Assembly (NCBI GenBank): GCA_964644025.1
Contig: CAZXVW010000085.1
Coordinates: forward strand, 1-17,167
Reading direction: 5' to 3'
Length of the DNA: 17,167 nt
DNA from: CAZXVW01 sp964644025
GTDB taxonomy: Bacteria; Acidobacteriota; Terriglobia; Bryobacterales; Bryobacteraceae
The notes below the pieces were generated by a model. It saw only the letters and a list, made by a program, of their open reading frames with translations, did not search any database and was not told the DNA's origin. The position numbers were made by a program, and so were the translations under genes. Shown here in pieces: positions 1-7,920 of the stretch; positions within the stretch are counted from its first letter, which is position 1; every line of letters begins with the position of its first letter.

Positions 1-43
1 ATACAGAGCGGGGTGCGCGGAACGGTGTCGGGCGGGACCGGAT

Positions 44-52
44 TGCTATAAT
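44..52 (+). promoter_or_regulatory. Extended -10 promoter of the hopanoid operon
   Basis: The bases TGCTATAAT form a consensus -10 hexamer (TATAAT at 47-52) with the upstream TG of an extended -10. The position expected for a -35 box (about 24-29) reads GGTGTC, which is poor, as is usual for extended -10 promoters. Transcription would start near 58-60, at or next to the TTG chosen as the ispH start, so the message may be leaderless or nearly so. This is the only strong promoter seen in front of the block. Confidence 0.55.
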
Positions 53-58
53 TTAGGC

Positions 59-1057
59 TTGAGCAACCAGGAGAAACCGGGGAGCCTGGCGGATTCTTCC
101 AAGCGGATTATCTTATTGACTCCGCGAGGCTACTGTGCGGGTGTGGTCCGCGCGATCGACGTGGTCAACATCGCGCTGGCCACCTACGGAGCGCCGATTT
201 ACGTCCGCAAGGAGATCGTCCACAACCGGCACGTGGTCGCTGAACTTCGGCGGGCGGGCGCGGTGTTCGTCGAAGAGGTCAGCGAGGTACCCCAGGGGGC
301 GCGGGTCGTCTTCAGCGCTCACGGTGTCTCCCCGGCGGTGCGGGCCGAAGCCCGGGCGCGCAACTTGCGGGTGATCGATGCCACCTGCCCCCTGGTGACC
401 AAGGTTCACCTGGAGGCGATCCGGTTCGCCCGGCAGGGATGTACGATCGTGCTGATCGGCCACCGGGACCATGACGAGGTTGTGGGAACGCTCGGCGAGG
501 CGCCCGAGGCCACTGTTGTGGTCTGCAGTGAGGCCGAGGCGGACCGGGTTGAGGTCAGTGACCCGGAGCGGGTGGCTTACCTCACCCAGACCACCTTGAG
601 CCTGGACGACACCCGGGGCATCGTGGCCCGGCTCAAGCAGCGGTTTCCGAAGATCCAGGGACCGCCGGCCCAGGACATCTGCTACGCCACCGAGAACCGG
701 CAGTTGGCCGTCAAGGCCGCCGCCCCGCTTTGCGACCTGATGCTGGTGGTGGGATCGCGGAACAGCTCGAATTCGCGCCGGCTGGTGGAAGTCTGCAAGA
801 AAAACGGTTCGCCGGCCTACCTGGTGGATGACGAGAAGGAAGTGCGGGCGGAGTGGATGGGCGAGGTCAACACGGTTGCTGTCACCGCCGGGGCTTCGGC
901 TCCGGAGCACCTGGTACAGGAGCTGATTGCTTCGCTGGGCCGGTACGGCTTTCATCGGGTGGAGCAACTGAAAGTGAAGCACGAAGATGTACGCTTTTCT
1001 CTGCCGGCGGAGCTGGTTCGGCTCGGAAACAATCCGGCCGGCGTGGCAATGAAATGA
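59..1057 (+). CDS. ispH: 4-hydroxy-3-methylbut-2-enyl diphosphate reductase (IspH/LytB)
   Basis: IspH is the last enzyme of the MEP pathway. It is a cytosolic [4Fe-4S] protein that reduces HMBPP to IPP and DMAPP. The three conserved cluster cysteines are C26 (in RGYCAGVVRA), C110 (DATCPLV) and C208 (DICYATENRQ). H138 and E140 (DHDEV) match the substrate/proton-relay His and Glu of the family, and VVGSRNSSNS and GASAPEH near the C-terminus are the diphosphate-binding Ser/Asn motifs. The 332-residue length is normal. The TTG start gives a short N-terminal tail before the first beta strand (RIILLTPRG). No good ribosome-binding site precedes it, and it lies at the predicted transcription start, so the start is uncertain. 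The stop overlaps the shc ATG (ATGA). Its position at the head of the hopanoid genes suggests precursor supply is co-expressed with triterpene synthesis. Confidence 0.95.
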   Translation: MSNQEKPGSLADSSKRIILLTPRGYCAGVVRAIDVVNIALATYGAPIYVRKEIVHNRHVVAELRRAGAVFVEEVSEVPQGARVVFSAHGVSPAVRAEARARNLRVIDATCPLVTKVHLEAIRFARQGCTIVLIGHRDHDEVVGTLGEAPEATVVVCSEAEADRVEVSDPERVAYLTQTTLSLDDTRGIVARLKQRFPKIQGPPAQDICYATENRQLAVKAAAPLCDLMLVVGSRNSSNSRRLVEVCKKNGSPAYLVDDEKEVRAEWMGEVNTVAVTAGASAPEHLVQELIASLGRYGFHRVEQLKVKHEDVRFSLPAELVRLGNNPAGVAMK

Positions 1058-2991
1058 GTACGACGGTTCCGGCTAAAGATGCGCTTGCTTCAGCCGCCTG
1101 GGGCGCCGCGCGCCGCGCGGCCGATGCCTTGTTGGCCCAGCGCCAGCCAGCAGGCTGGTGGCGCGGGGAGTTGACCGCCGACACCACGCTGGAGTCCGAC
1201 TTCGTGCTGGTGGAGCTGTGGCGCCACCCGCCGGTTTCCGGGCGGTGGGAGCCGCCGACGCGCAAGCTGGTGGATAAGGCTGTCGAATCGATTCTCGCGC
1301 GGCAGTTACCCGACGGCGGATTCAACATTTACCCGGGCGGTCCGGCGGAAGTCAGCGCCACCATCAAGGCCTATTTTGCTCTCAAGCTGGCCGGCGTGCG
1401 GCCGGATGAGGCGCGGATGGTGAAAGCCCGGGAGCGCATCCTCGAGCTGGGCGGCTTGCAGGCGGCCAACAGCTACGTAAAGATCAACCTCAGCCTGTTC
1501 AACCTGTACCCGCGCGAGTACTGTCCCACCATTCCCGTGGAGATCATGATGCTGCCCGGGAACTTCATCTATCAGATGTCGTCCTGGACGCGGGCGATCG
1601 TGATTCCGCTTTCCATCGTTCAAGCGCTGAATCCGGGGCGGCCGGTCCCGGCGGGTTTCAGTCTGGCCGAGTTATACGTGCCGGGCAGGGGGCTCGAGTT
1701 CGCCAGGAACGGGCACCGCTCGGCCTGGCACGCTCTGTTCCGGCGGGTGGACGCTTTGCTGAAGCTGTGGGAAAAGCACGGCCCGCGGGCCGTGCGGGAG
1801 ACGGCGATCCGGCGGGCCGAGCAATGGATCCTGGAGCGGACGCGGTACTCGGACGGGTTGGGGGCCATCTATCCGCCGATGATGTACACCATCATGGCGC
1901 TGGATCTACTGGGGTATCCTCCGGATCACCCGGACCGGGCCGAGGCGGAGCGCCAGTTTTTCAAATTGATGGTCGACGACGGCGAACGGTTCTTCTTCCA
2001 GCCCTGCTTTTCGCCGGTCTGGGACACCGCGATTGCCAGTTTCGCCCTGGGAGCCTCCGGCGCGGTCCCGTTGGAGGCGTTGCGGCCGGCGGCCGACTGG
2101 CTGCTCGCCAAGGAGGTGCGGCGGAAGGGGGACTGGGCGGTGAAGCGTCCCGGCGTTGAGCCTTCCGGGTGGTTTTTCGAGTTCGCCAACGAGCATTATC
2201 CGGACATCGACGACACGGCGATGGTGCTGCTGGCGCTGCGGTATGCGCGCGCTTCCGACCCTGGACGACAGGAGGCGGCGGAGCGCCGGGCCGTGGCCTG
2301 GCTGCTGGCCATGCAGTCGTCCGATGGCGGCTGGGCGGCGTTCGACGCCGACAACAATTGGGAGTTTCTGGCCAAGGTCCCGTTCGCCGATCACAACGCG
2401 ATGCTCGATCCCACCTGCCCGGACATCACCGGCAGGGTTCTGGAAGCGCTCTGCGCGTGCGGTTTGCGCGGCGATCATCCGGCGGTGCGCCGGGGAGTCG
2501 GCTACCTGGTCCGGACGCAGAAACTGGACGGCAGTTGGTACGGCCGCTGGGGGGTGAACCATATTTACGGGACCTTCCTCGCGCTGCGCGGGTTGCGGGC
2601 CGCCGGCGAAGACCCCAACGAAGCGCACATTCTTCGCGCCGGTGAGTGGCTCCGGAGCGTGCAAAACGCCGACGGGGGTTGGGGCGAGAGCTGCGCCAGC
2701 TACGAGGAAGATGCATTCGTTGCTGCGCCGAGCACGGCTTCGCAAACGGCGTGGGCCGTTTTGGGGCTGATGGCCAGCGGCGATACCGGCAGCGACAGCG
2801 TCCGGCGGGGCATCGAGTACCTGGTCAGCCGCCAGCGCGAGGACGGCACCTGGGAGGAAGAGCTGGCCACCGGCACCGGATTCCCGCGCGTCTTCTACCT
2901 GACCTATCATCTGTACCGGAATTCCTTCCCCTTGCTCGCCCTGTCCACCTACGTCAAGCCGCCGCCTGCCGATCGGGGGAACCTGGGATGA
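1054..2991 (+). CDS. shc: Squalene-hopene cyclase
   Basis: This membrane-associated class II triterpene cyclase protonates squalene and folds it into hopene/hopanol. The catalytic DXDD motif is present as DIDD at residues 384-387. QW-type repeats typical of the alpha-barrel fold are visible, for example QSSDGGWAAF, QKLDGSWYGRWG, QNADGGWGES and REDGTWEEE, with an N-terminal QLPDGGFNIYPGG repeat. The length of 645 residues fits the family. The ATG at 1054 is chosen because it overlaps the ispH stop in an ATGA junction and the protein then begins with a normal cyclase N-terminus. The frame stays open back to 853, but that extension lies inside ispH and has no homologous look. The stop overlaps the hpnH ATG in the same way, indicating translational coupling of the three genes. 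Confidence 0.96.
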   Translation: MSTTVPAKDALASAAWGAARRAADALLAQRQPAGWWRGELTADTTLESDFVLVELWRHPPVSGRWEPPTRKLVDKAVESILARQLPDGGFNIYPGGPAEVSATIKAYFALKLAGVRPDEARMVKARERILELGGLQAANSYVKINLSLFNLYPREYCPTIPVEIMMLPGNFIYQMSSWTRAIVIPLSIVQALNPGRPVPAGFSLAELYVPGRGLEFARNGHRSAWHALFRRVDALLKLWEKHGPRAVRETAIRRAEQWILERTRYSDGLGAIYPPMMYTIMALDLLGYPPDHPDRAEAERQFFKLMVDDGERFFFQPCFSPVWDTAIASFALGASGAVPLEALRPAADWLLAKEVRRKGDWAVKRPGVEPSGWFFEFANEHYPDIDDTAMVLLALRYARASDPGRQEAAERRAVAWLLAMQSSDGGWAAFDADNNWEFLAKVPFADHNAMLDPTCPDITGRVLEALCACGLRGDHPAVRRGVGYLVRTQKLDGSWYGRWGVNHIYGTFLALRGLRAAGEDPNEAHILRAGEWLRSVQNADGGWGESCASYEEDAFVAAPSTASQTAWAVLGLMASGDTGSDSVRRGIEYLVSRQREDGTWEEELATGTGFPRVFYLTYHLYRNSFPLLALSTYVKPPPADRGNLG

Positions 2992-4094
2992 GGTTTCCCT
3001 TGTCGATGATGGTGGATCTGGCACTCCACATCGCCAGGAACAAGATGCGGCCCCGCCCGGAGTGGCAGCACGATCCTGCCGCCGAGACCGGCGATTCGAA
3101 CCCTTTCCGGATTGTCCATTCCTCTTCCACGGGCCCGCGCCCGCCGCACCCGATGATCCACAAGCGGTTTCCCCTGGTGCTGATGCTGGAGCCCTTGCAT
3201 GCCTGCAACCTCACCTGTACCGGGTGCGGGCGGATTCGGGAGTACCAGTCCACGATCACGCAGCGGCTGAGCGTCGAGCAGTGCCTGGACGCCGTGGATG
3301 AGTGCGGCGCCCCCATCGTGTCGATTTCGGGCGGTGAACCGCTCCTGTACCCGGAAATGGACCGGCTGGTGCGGGAGATCCTGAGCCGCAACCGCTACAT
3401 TTACCTGTGTACGAACGGCTTGCTGCTGCGAAAAAAGCTCGGCCAGTACCGGCCGCACCGCCGTCTTTTCCTGAGCATTCACCTGGACGGGATGGAGAAG
3501 ACCCACGACGCCGCCGTCGAACGGGAAGGGGTTTTCCGCGAGGCGGTCGAGGGAATCAAGGCGGCCAAGAAGGCCGGCTTCCGCGTTTATACAAACACCA
3601 CGATCTACCAGGAAACCGATATGGAGGAGATTGCTGCGCTCTTCCAGTATCTCGGCCGGTTCGGCGTGGACGGGCACATGCTTTCGCCGGGGTTCGCCTA
3701 TGGGGCGGTGAATGACCGGGAGATCTTCCTGACCCGCGAGGATGTGCACCGGAAATTCAAGAACATCGACGAACTGGCCCGGCGCTTCCCGTTGAATACA
3801 ACGCCCGTGTACCAGGATTTTCTCCAGGGCAAGCGGGAGTTGCCGTGCACCGCCTGGGCGAATCCCACTTATAACATCCGGGGTTGGAGATCGCCATGCT
3901 ACTTGATCGCCGATACGCATTACAAGACCTTCGAAGAACTGATGAGCAGAACCCCGTGGGACAGTTACGGCCGCGGCGCCGATGAGCGCTGCGAGCATTG
4001 CATGGTGCACTGCGGCTTTGAACCCTCGGCCGCGCTGGGCGTGAACGCGAAGTTTTCCGACAATTTCCGCCTGCTGACATGGGCGTTGCGGTGA
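2988..4094 (+). CDS. hpnH: Adenosylhopane synthase, radical SAM protein HpnH
   Basis: HpnH uses SAM and a [4Fe-4S] cluster to attach a 5'-deoxyadenosyl group to hopene, the first step of the C35 hopanoid side chain. The radical SAM signature CX3CX2C is CNLTCTGC with C73, C77 and C80, preceded by the family-typical PLVLMLEPL. The SGGEPLL motif follows at about residue 110. The C-terminal part has CEHCMVHCGFEPSA, a Cys-rich stretch typical of HpnH. The ATG overlaps the shc stop (ATGA). The 368-residue protein seems to have an unusual 25-35 residue hydrophilic stretch (about residues 20-57) between the first helix and the core. The assignment is supported by the neighbours shc, hpnA and hpnG. 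Confidence 0.95.
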   Translation: MRFPLSMMVDLALHIARNKMRPRPEWQHDPAAETGDSNPFRIVHSSSTGPRPPHPMIHKRFPLVLMLEPLHACNLTCTGCGRIREYQSTITQRLSVEQCLDAVDECGAPIVSISGGEPLLYPEMDRLVREILSRNRYIYLCTNGLLLRKKLGQYRPHRRLFLSIHLDGMEKTHDAAVEREGVFREAVEGIKAAKKAGFRVYTNTTIYQETDMEEIAALFQYLGRFGVDGHMLSPGFAYGAVNDREIFLTREDVHRKFKNIDELARRFPLNTTPVYQDFLQGKRELPCTAWANPTYNIRGWRSPCYLIADTHYKTFEELMSRTPWDSYGRGADERCEHCMVHCGFEPSAALGVNAKFSDNFRLLTWALR

Positions 4095-4101
4095 GGAGCC
4101 A

Positions 4102-5118
4102 GTGAAACCGACGCTGGTAACCGGAGCCACGGGCTTCATCGGCTGGCACGTGGCGCGCAAGCTTCTGGAGCAGGGGGAACGGATACGCCTGCTGGTCCGG
4201 GATGCGGCGCGGGTGCGGGAGCTGGACGGCGCCGAGATCACGGTAGGTGACCTCCGGGATACCGGGAGCCTGGAGCGGGCGGTGGCCGGCTGTGGAGTCG
4301 TTTACCATCTGGCTGCGGATTACCGCTTGTGGGCGCGGCGCCCCGCGGAACTATATGAAACCAATGTAGAGGGTACGCGGCGCCTGCTGGCCGCGGCGGA
4401 AAAGGCGGGTGTCGAGCGCGTCGTCTACACCAGCACAGTGGGCTGCATCGGTATTCCCCAGCAGGGTATCGGCGACGAGGAGACGCCGGTCACGCTCGAG
4501 GAGATGACCGGCCCCTATAAGAGGTCGAAGTTCCTTGCCGAGCAGGCGGCGCTGGAATACGCCGGTGCGGGCTTGCCGGTGGTGATTGTGAATCCCACCG
4601 CGCCGGTGGGCGAGCACGACGCGAAGCCCACGCCCACGGGGAAGATCATCGTAGAGTATCTAAAGGGCAGGATGCCGGCCTACCTGGACACCGGGTTGAA
4701 CCTGGTCGACGTGAATGATGTGGCCGCCGGGCACCTGCTTGCTTGCGAGCGGGGGGCGCCGGGCCGCCGGTACATTCTTGGGTGCCGGAACCTGACGCTC
4801 CGGGAGATTTTCGAAATACTGGAGAAGATCAGCGGAGTCCCGGCTCCCAAGCGGCGGATTCCTTATGGGGTCGCATACGCGGCCGGGCTGTGCAGCACCG
4901 GGTGGGCGCACCTGACGGGCAGGGCTCCCAGGGCGCCGCTCGACGGCGTACGGATGGCAAGAAAGAAAATGTTTGTGTCCCATGCCAGGGCGGCGCGCGA
5001 ACTCGGCTATTCGCCCGGGCCGGTGGAAGCGGCCCTGGCAAAGGCGGTGGACTGGTTTCTGGCTAACGGTTATTGTTCCGGTGAAAACGATCTTGCTGGT
5101 GGCGGCCGATCGCGATGA
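4102..5118 (+). CDS. hpnA: Hopanoid-associated NAD-dependent sugar epimerase HpnA
   Basis: This is an extended short-chain dehydrogenase/reductase of the NAD-dependent epimerase type. The Rossmann motif GATGFIG is at residues 8-14, YHLAA follows beta4, the catalytic serine region is TSTVG (S111), and the active-site pair is Y139 and K143 (YKRSK). The later sequence (NPTAPVGEHDAKPTPTG, LNLVDVNDVAAGH) matches the HpnA subfamily. Length is 338 residues. Its exact role in hopanoid side-chain modification is not established. The GTG start lies 7 bp after hpnH with GAGGAG (4093-4098) just upstream, a strong Shine-Dalgarno at rather short spacing. The 3' end overlaps hpnG by 38 bp. Confidence 0.92.
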   Translation: MKPTLVTGATGFIGWHVARKLLEQGERIRLLVRDAARVRELDGAEITVGDLRDTGSLERAVAGCGVVYHLAADYRLWARRPAELYETNVEGTRRLLAAAEKAGVERVVYTSTVGCIGIPQQGIGDEETPVTLEEMTGPYKRSKFLAEQAALEYAGAGLPVVIVNPTAPVGEHDAKPTPTGKIIVEYLKGRMPAYLDTGLNLVDVNDVAAGHLLACERGAPGRRYILGCRNLTLREIFEILEKISGVPAPKRRIPYGVAYAAGLCSTGWAHLTGRAPRAPLDGVRMARKKMFVSHARAARELGYSPGPVEAALAKAVDWFLANGYCSGENDLAGGGRSR

Positions 5119-5800
5119 GTTCGCCGGGCTCCGGCGGCGCCTCGGGCGGCTCGTTCGTTTACAATGGCCTATAGGCTATTCGGCGAGTACGGAATGGCGC
5201 GGCAAACGACTTTTGCTCGCGGCCAACGGCCCCGGGTTGAAACTGGCCGGCGAGGCGGTGGATGTGGCCGGCCGGCACGCGAGCATCGGCGCCCTGGTCA
5301 GCACGGGCTTTTGCGGGGGGTTGAACCCGGCGCTGGGCCCGGGGGAAATCTTCGTGGCGTCCCGCCTGACGGCGGCCGGCGAAGCCGAAACATATCCGGT
5401 GCAGCTTCCGGTCGCCAGCCGGAGCTACTGCTCCGGTACCTTGATTTCGGTAGACCACGTTGTGTCGACCGTGCGAGAGAAGAGCCGGTTGCGAGCCCAC
5501 GGCGCTGACGCCGTGGACATGGAAGCGGTGGCGGTGGCCCGGCGCGCCGCCCGTTGGGGCGTGCCGTTTTTTTGCGTTCGGGTGATCACCGACACGGCCG
5601 GAGAAAGCTTCGTATGTGATTTGAACGGCGCCCGGGGCCAGGACGGGCGGTTCCGCCGCTGGAAAATCGTGCTCAGCGCGTGCCATCGTCCCCGGGAAGG
5701 GTTTCCCGAGCTGGTGCGGTTGCGCCGCCGCACCCGCCGGGGCGCGCTGGCGTTGGGAGAGTTCCTTGCAGGATGCGAATTCCCACTTGATGGTGCCTGA
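5081..5800 (+). CDS. hpnG: Adenosylhopane nucleosidase/phosphorylase HpnG
   Basis: HpnG belongs to the purine nucleoside phosphorylase/MTA-SAH nucleosidase fold and removes adenine from adenosylhopane to give ribosylhopane or its phosphate. Visible motifs are STGFCGGLN (residues 74-82), the ribose-binding VDMEA (145-149), and RVITD ending in D171, the position of the purine-contacting aspartate of the fold. The GTG at 5081 is chosen because MKTILLVAAD is the expected first beta strand. The frame is open farther upstream but would only read hpnA codons out of frame. No clear ribosome-binding site is seen, so translation probably depends on coupling to hpnA. Length is 239 residues. Its 3' end overlaps the next gene. 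Confidence 0.92.
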   Translation: MKTILLVAADRDEFAGLRRRLGRLVRLQWPIGYSASTEWRGKRLLLAANGPGLKLAGEAVDVAGRHASIGALVSTGFCGGLNPALGPGEIFVASRLTAAGEAETYPVQLPVASRSYCSGTLISVDHVVSTVREKSRLRAHGADAVDMEAVAVARRAARWGVPFFCVRVITDTAGESFVCDLNGARGQDGRFRRWKIVLSACHRPREGFPELVRLRRRTRRGALALGEFLAGCEFPLDGA

Positions 5801-6860
5801 GGTGATGCGGGCCGCCGTCTACCGCGGCCACCAAACTCTGGTAGTGGAGCCGGTTCCGGTGCCCAGGATCGGACCCGGCGAACTGCTGGTGCGCGTGGAG
5901 AGCTGCGGGATCTGTCACACGGACCTCAAGAAGATCGAGCAGGACCTGCTCCCCCCGCCGCGCATCTATGGACATGAAACCGCCGGGGTGGTGGCGGCGG
6001 TCGGCGACGGCGTGGAAAAGTTCCAGGTCGGAGACCGGGTGGTGGCATTCCACCACATTCCTTGCCTAAAATGTTTTTACTGCCGGAAGAAACTTTATGC
6101 GCAGTGTGAAACATACAAGCGGGTCGGCATCACCGCCGGCTATGAACCGGCGGGGGGCGGATTCGCTCAGTACGTGCGAGTGATGGACTGGATTGTGCGG
6201 CGCGGAGTGATGAAGATTCCGCCGGGCGTCTCGTTTGAGAAGGCGAGCATGGTGGAGCCGGTCAACACCTGTCTGAAGGCGGTCGAGGAAGCCGCCCCCA
6301 GGCCGGATGAGGTGGTGGCGATACTGGGCCAGGGACCGATCGGGCTGCTGTTCACCTTGCTGGTGCGCCGGCGCGGGGCGGCGGTAGTGGCCACCGACAC
6401 GATTCCGCAACGGCGGGAATTGGCCTTGCGGTTCGGAGCCAGTGAAGCCTGGGACCCGCGGGAGGCTGACGTGGCGGGCCGCGTTCGGGCGCTGAGCGGC
6501 GGACGCGGAGCCGACCTGGTGATCGTCGCCGTCTCGGCGCCGGGGATCGTCGAGGAGGCCATTCGGTGCTCCCGCCCGGGCAGCCGCATCCTGCTGTTCG
6601 CTCAGACCTCGGAGAAGGAGCGAATCGAAGTCTCCGGCGCCCACATCTGTAAAGAAGAGCGGCTCTTGTTCGGCTGTTACAGCGCCTCGGTAAACTTGCA
6701 GCAAGACTCTGCCGATCTGGTGTTCAGTGGGGAGCTGCCGGTGGCGGATCTGATTTCTCACTGCCTGCCGTTGGACCGCATCGCCGACGGAATTCGGATG
6801 GCGTTGCATCCAGACGGAGAATCGTTGAAAATTATGGTTCTACCCCAAAGGATGTCATAA
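5766..6860 (+). CDS. Zinc-dependent MDR alcohol/polyol dehydrogenase 1
   Basis: This is a medium-chain dehydrogenase/reductase with both zinc sites intact. Counting from the TTG start, the catalytic ligands are C50 (CGICHTD), H70-E71 (GHE) and E164 (MVEPV), and the structural zinc cysteines are C100, C103, C106 and C114. The nucleotide-binding loop is GQGPIG (189-193 region). The second beta strand ends in D211 (VVATD), which predicts NAD(H). The substrate is unknown. Its place directly after hpnG makes a role in hopanoid side-chain redox chemistry plausible, for example reducing ribosylhopane or oxidising a hopanoid alcohol. The TTG at 5766 has GGGAGA five bases upstream. ATG at 5790 or 5805 (MRAAVYRG) are alternatives, so the first 13 residues are uncertain. 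Confidence 0.85.
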   Translation: MQDANSHLMVPEVMRAAVYRGHQTLVVEPVPVPRIGPGELLVRVESCGICHTDLKKIEQDLLPPPRIYGHETAGVVAAVGDGVEKFQVGDRVVAFHHIPCLKCFYCRKKLYAQCETYKRVGITAGYEPAGGGFAQYVRVMDWIVRRGVMKIPPGVSFEKASMVEPVNTCLKAVEEAAPRPDEVVAILGQGPIGLLFTLLVRRRGAAVVATDTIPQRRELALRFGASEAWDPREADVAGRVRALSGGRGADLVIVAVSAPGIVEEAIRCSRPGSRILLFAQTSEKERIEVSGAHICKEERLLFGCYSASVNLQQDSADLVFSGELPVADLISHCLPLDRIADGIRMALHPDGESLKIMVLPQRMS

Positions 6861-7901
6861 GTGAATACACAGATGATGGCTGCCGTGCTCTACGGCAAGG
6901 AGAAGCTAAAAGTAGAGCCGGTGACTGTTCCTGAAATCGAGGATGGTGATCTGCTGGTCCGGGTTAAGGCGGCGCTGACCTGCGGCACTGACGTCAAGGT
7001 GTTTCGCCGCGGCTACCACGCCCGGATGATCGTCCCGCCGGCGCTGTTCGGGCATGAACTGGCCGGTGACATCATCCAGGCCGGCTCCGCGGTGAAGAAA
7101 TTCAAGGTAGGCCAGCGCGTGGTGGCGGCGAACTCGGCGCCGTGCGGCGAATGCTACTACTGCCGCCGGGGCGCCGAGAACCTCTGCGAGGACCTGTTGT
7201 TCAACAACGGCGCCTACGCCGAATACATCCGCATCCCGGCGCGGATCGTGGAGAAGAACACGCTCGAAATCCCGGCGCATGTTTCCTATCAGGACGCAGC
7301 GCTGGTCGAGCCGCTGGCCTGCGTGCTGCGCGGACTCGAACAAACGGGCGTGCGGCCGGGCGACGTGGTGGCCGTGCTCGGGCTTGGTCCCATCGGGCTG
7401 ATGTTCGTCCGCCTGGCGCACGTCTACGGCGCGCGCGTGATCGCCATCGGCCGGCGGCAGACGCAACTGGACCGCGCCGCCAGAATGGGCGCCGCGGAAC
7501 TGCTGATCGACAACGGTTCCACGGACCTGGAGCGCACGGTCCGTGACCTGACCGGCGGCCATGGGGCCGACATCGCCATCGAGGCCGTGGGCTTGCCGGA
7601 GGCCTGGGAGACGGTGGTGAAGCTCGTCCGGCGCGGCGGCACGGTGAACTTTTTCGGGGGCTGCCCGAATGACAGCCGGGTGAAGCTGGATACTTCGCTG
7701 CTGCACTATTCTGAAATCACCTGCAAGGCGAGTTTCCACCACACTCCGGCTTACGTCCGGAAAGCGCTCAATTCGGTGTCCCGGGGAGAGATTACGGCGC
7801 ACGACTTCGTCAATGGCGTGGAGCCGCTGAGAAACCTGCTGGAAGTGATGCGCCACTTGATGAGCCACAACGGCCACATGAAAACCGCAATCATTCCTTG
7901 A
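6861..7901 (+). CDS. Zinc-dependent MDR alcohol/polyol dehydrogenase 2
   Basis: This is a second MDR enzyme, a diverged paralogue of its upstream neighbour. Catalytic zinc ligands are C41 (TCGTD), H65-E66 (GHE) and E150 (LVEPL). Structural zinc cysteines are C95, C98, C101 and C109. The Rossmann loop is GLGPIG (174-179). Beta strand 2 ends AIGRRQ with no acidic residue and with R198-R199, which suggests NADP(H) rather than NAD(H). The family includes polyol dehydrogenases that interconvert sugars and sugar alcohols, matching the chemistry needed to turn ribosylhopane into bacteriohopanetetrol. That substrate is inference from context. The GTG start directly follows the previous TAA, and AAAGGA at 6847-6852 gives an eight-base spacing. 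Length is 346 residues. Confidence 0.87.
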   Translation: MNTQMMAAVLYGKEKLKVEPVTVPEIEDGDLLVRVKAALTCGTDVKVFRRGYHARMIVPPALFGHELAGDIIQAGSAVKKFKVGQRVVAANSAPCGECYYCRRGAENLCEDLLFNNGAYAEYIRIPARIVEKNTLEIPAHVSYQDAALVEPLACVLRGLEQTGVRPGDVVAVLGLGPIGLMFVRLAHVYGARVIAIGRRQTQLDRAARMGAAELLIDNGSTDLERTVRDLTGGHGADIAIEAVGLPEAWETVVKLVRRGGTVNFFGGCPNDSRVKLDTSLLHYSEITCKASFHHTPAYVRKALNSVSRGEITAHDFVNGVEPLRNLLEVMRHLMSHNGHMKTAIIP

Positions 7902-7920
7902 AGCCGGTGAAAGAAGGCCC

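Noticed and set aside
853..1053. Upstream extension of the shc reading frame by 67 codons
   Set aside because: It lies wholly inside ispH in another frame, has no cyclase-like sequence, and the ATG at 1054 forms a standard ATGA overlap.
1906..4241. Long minus-strand open frames of 372 and 430 codons opposite shc and hpnH
   Set aside because: They mirror strongly recognised + strand genes in GC-rich DNA and their translations resemble no family; they are antisense shadows.
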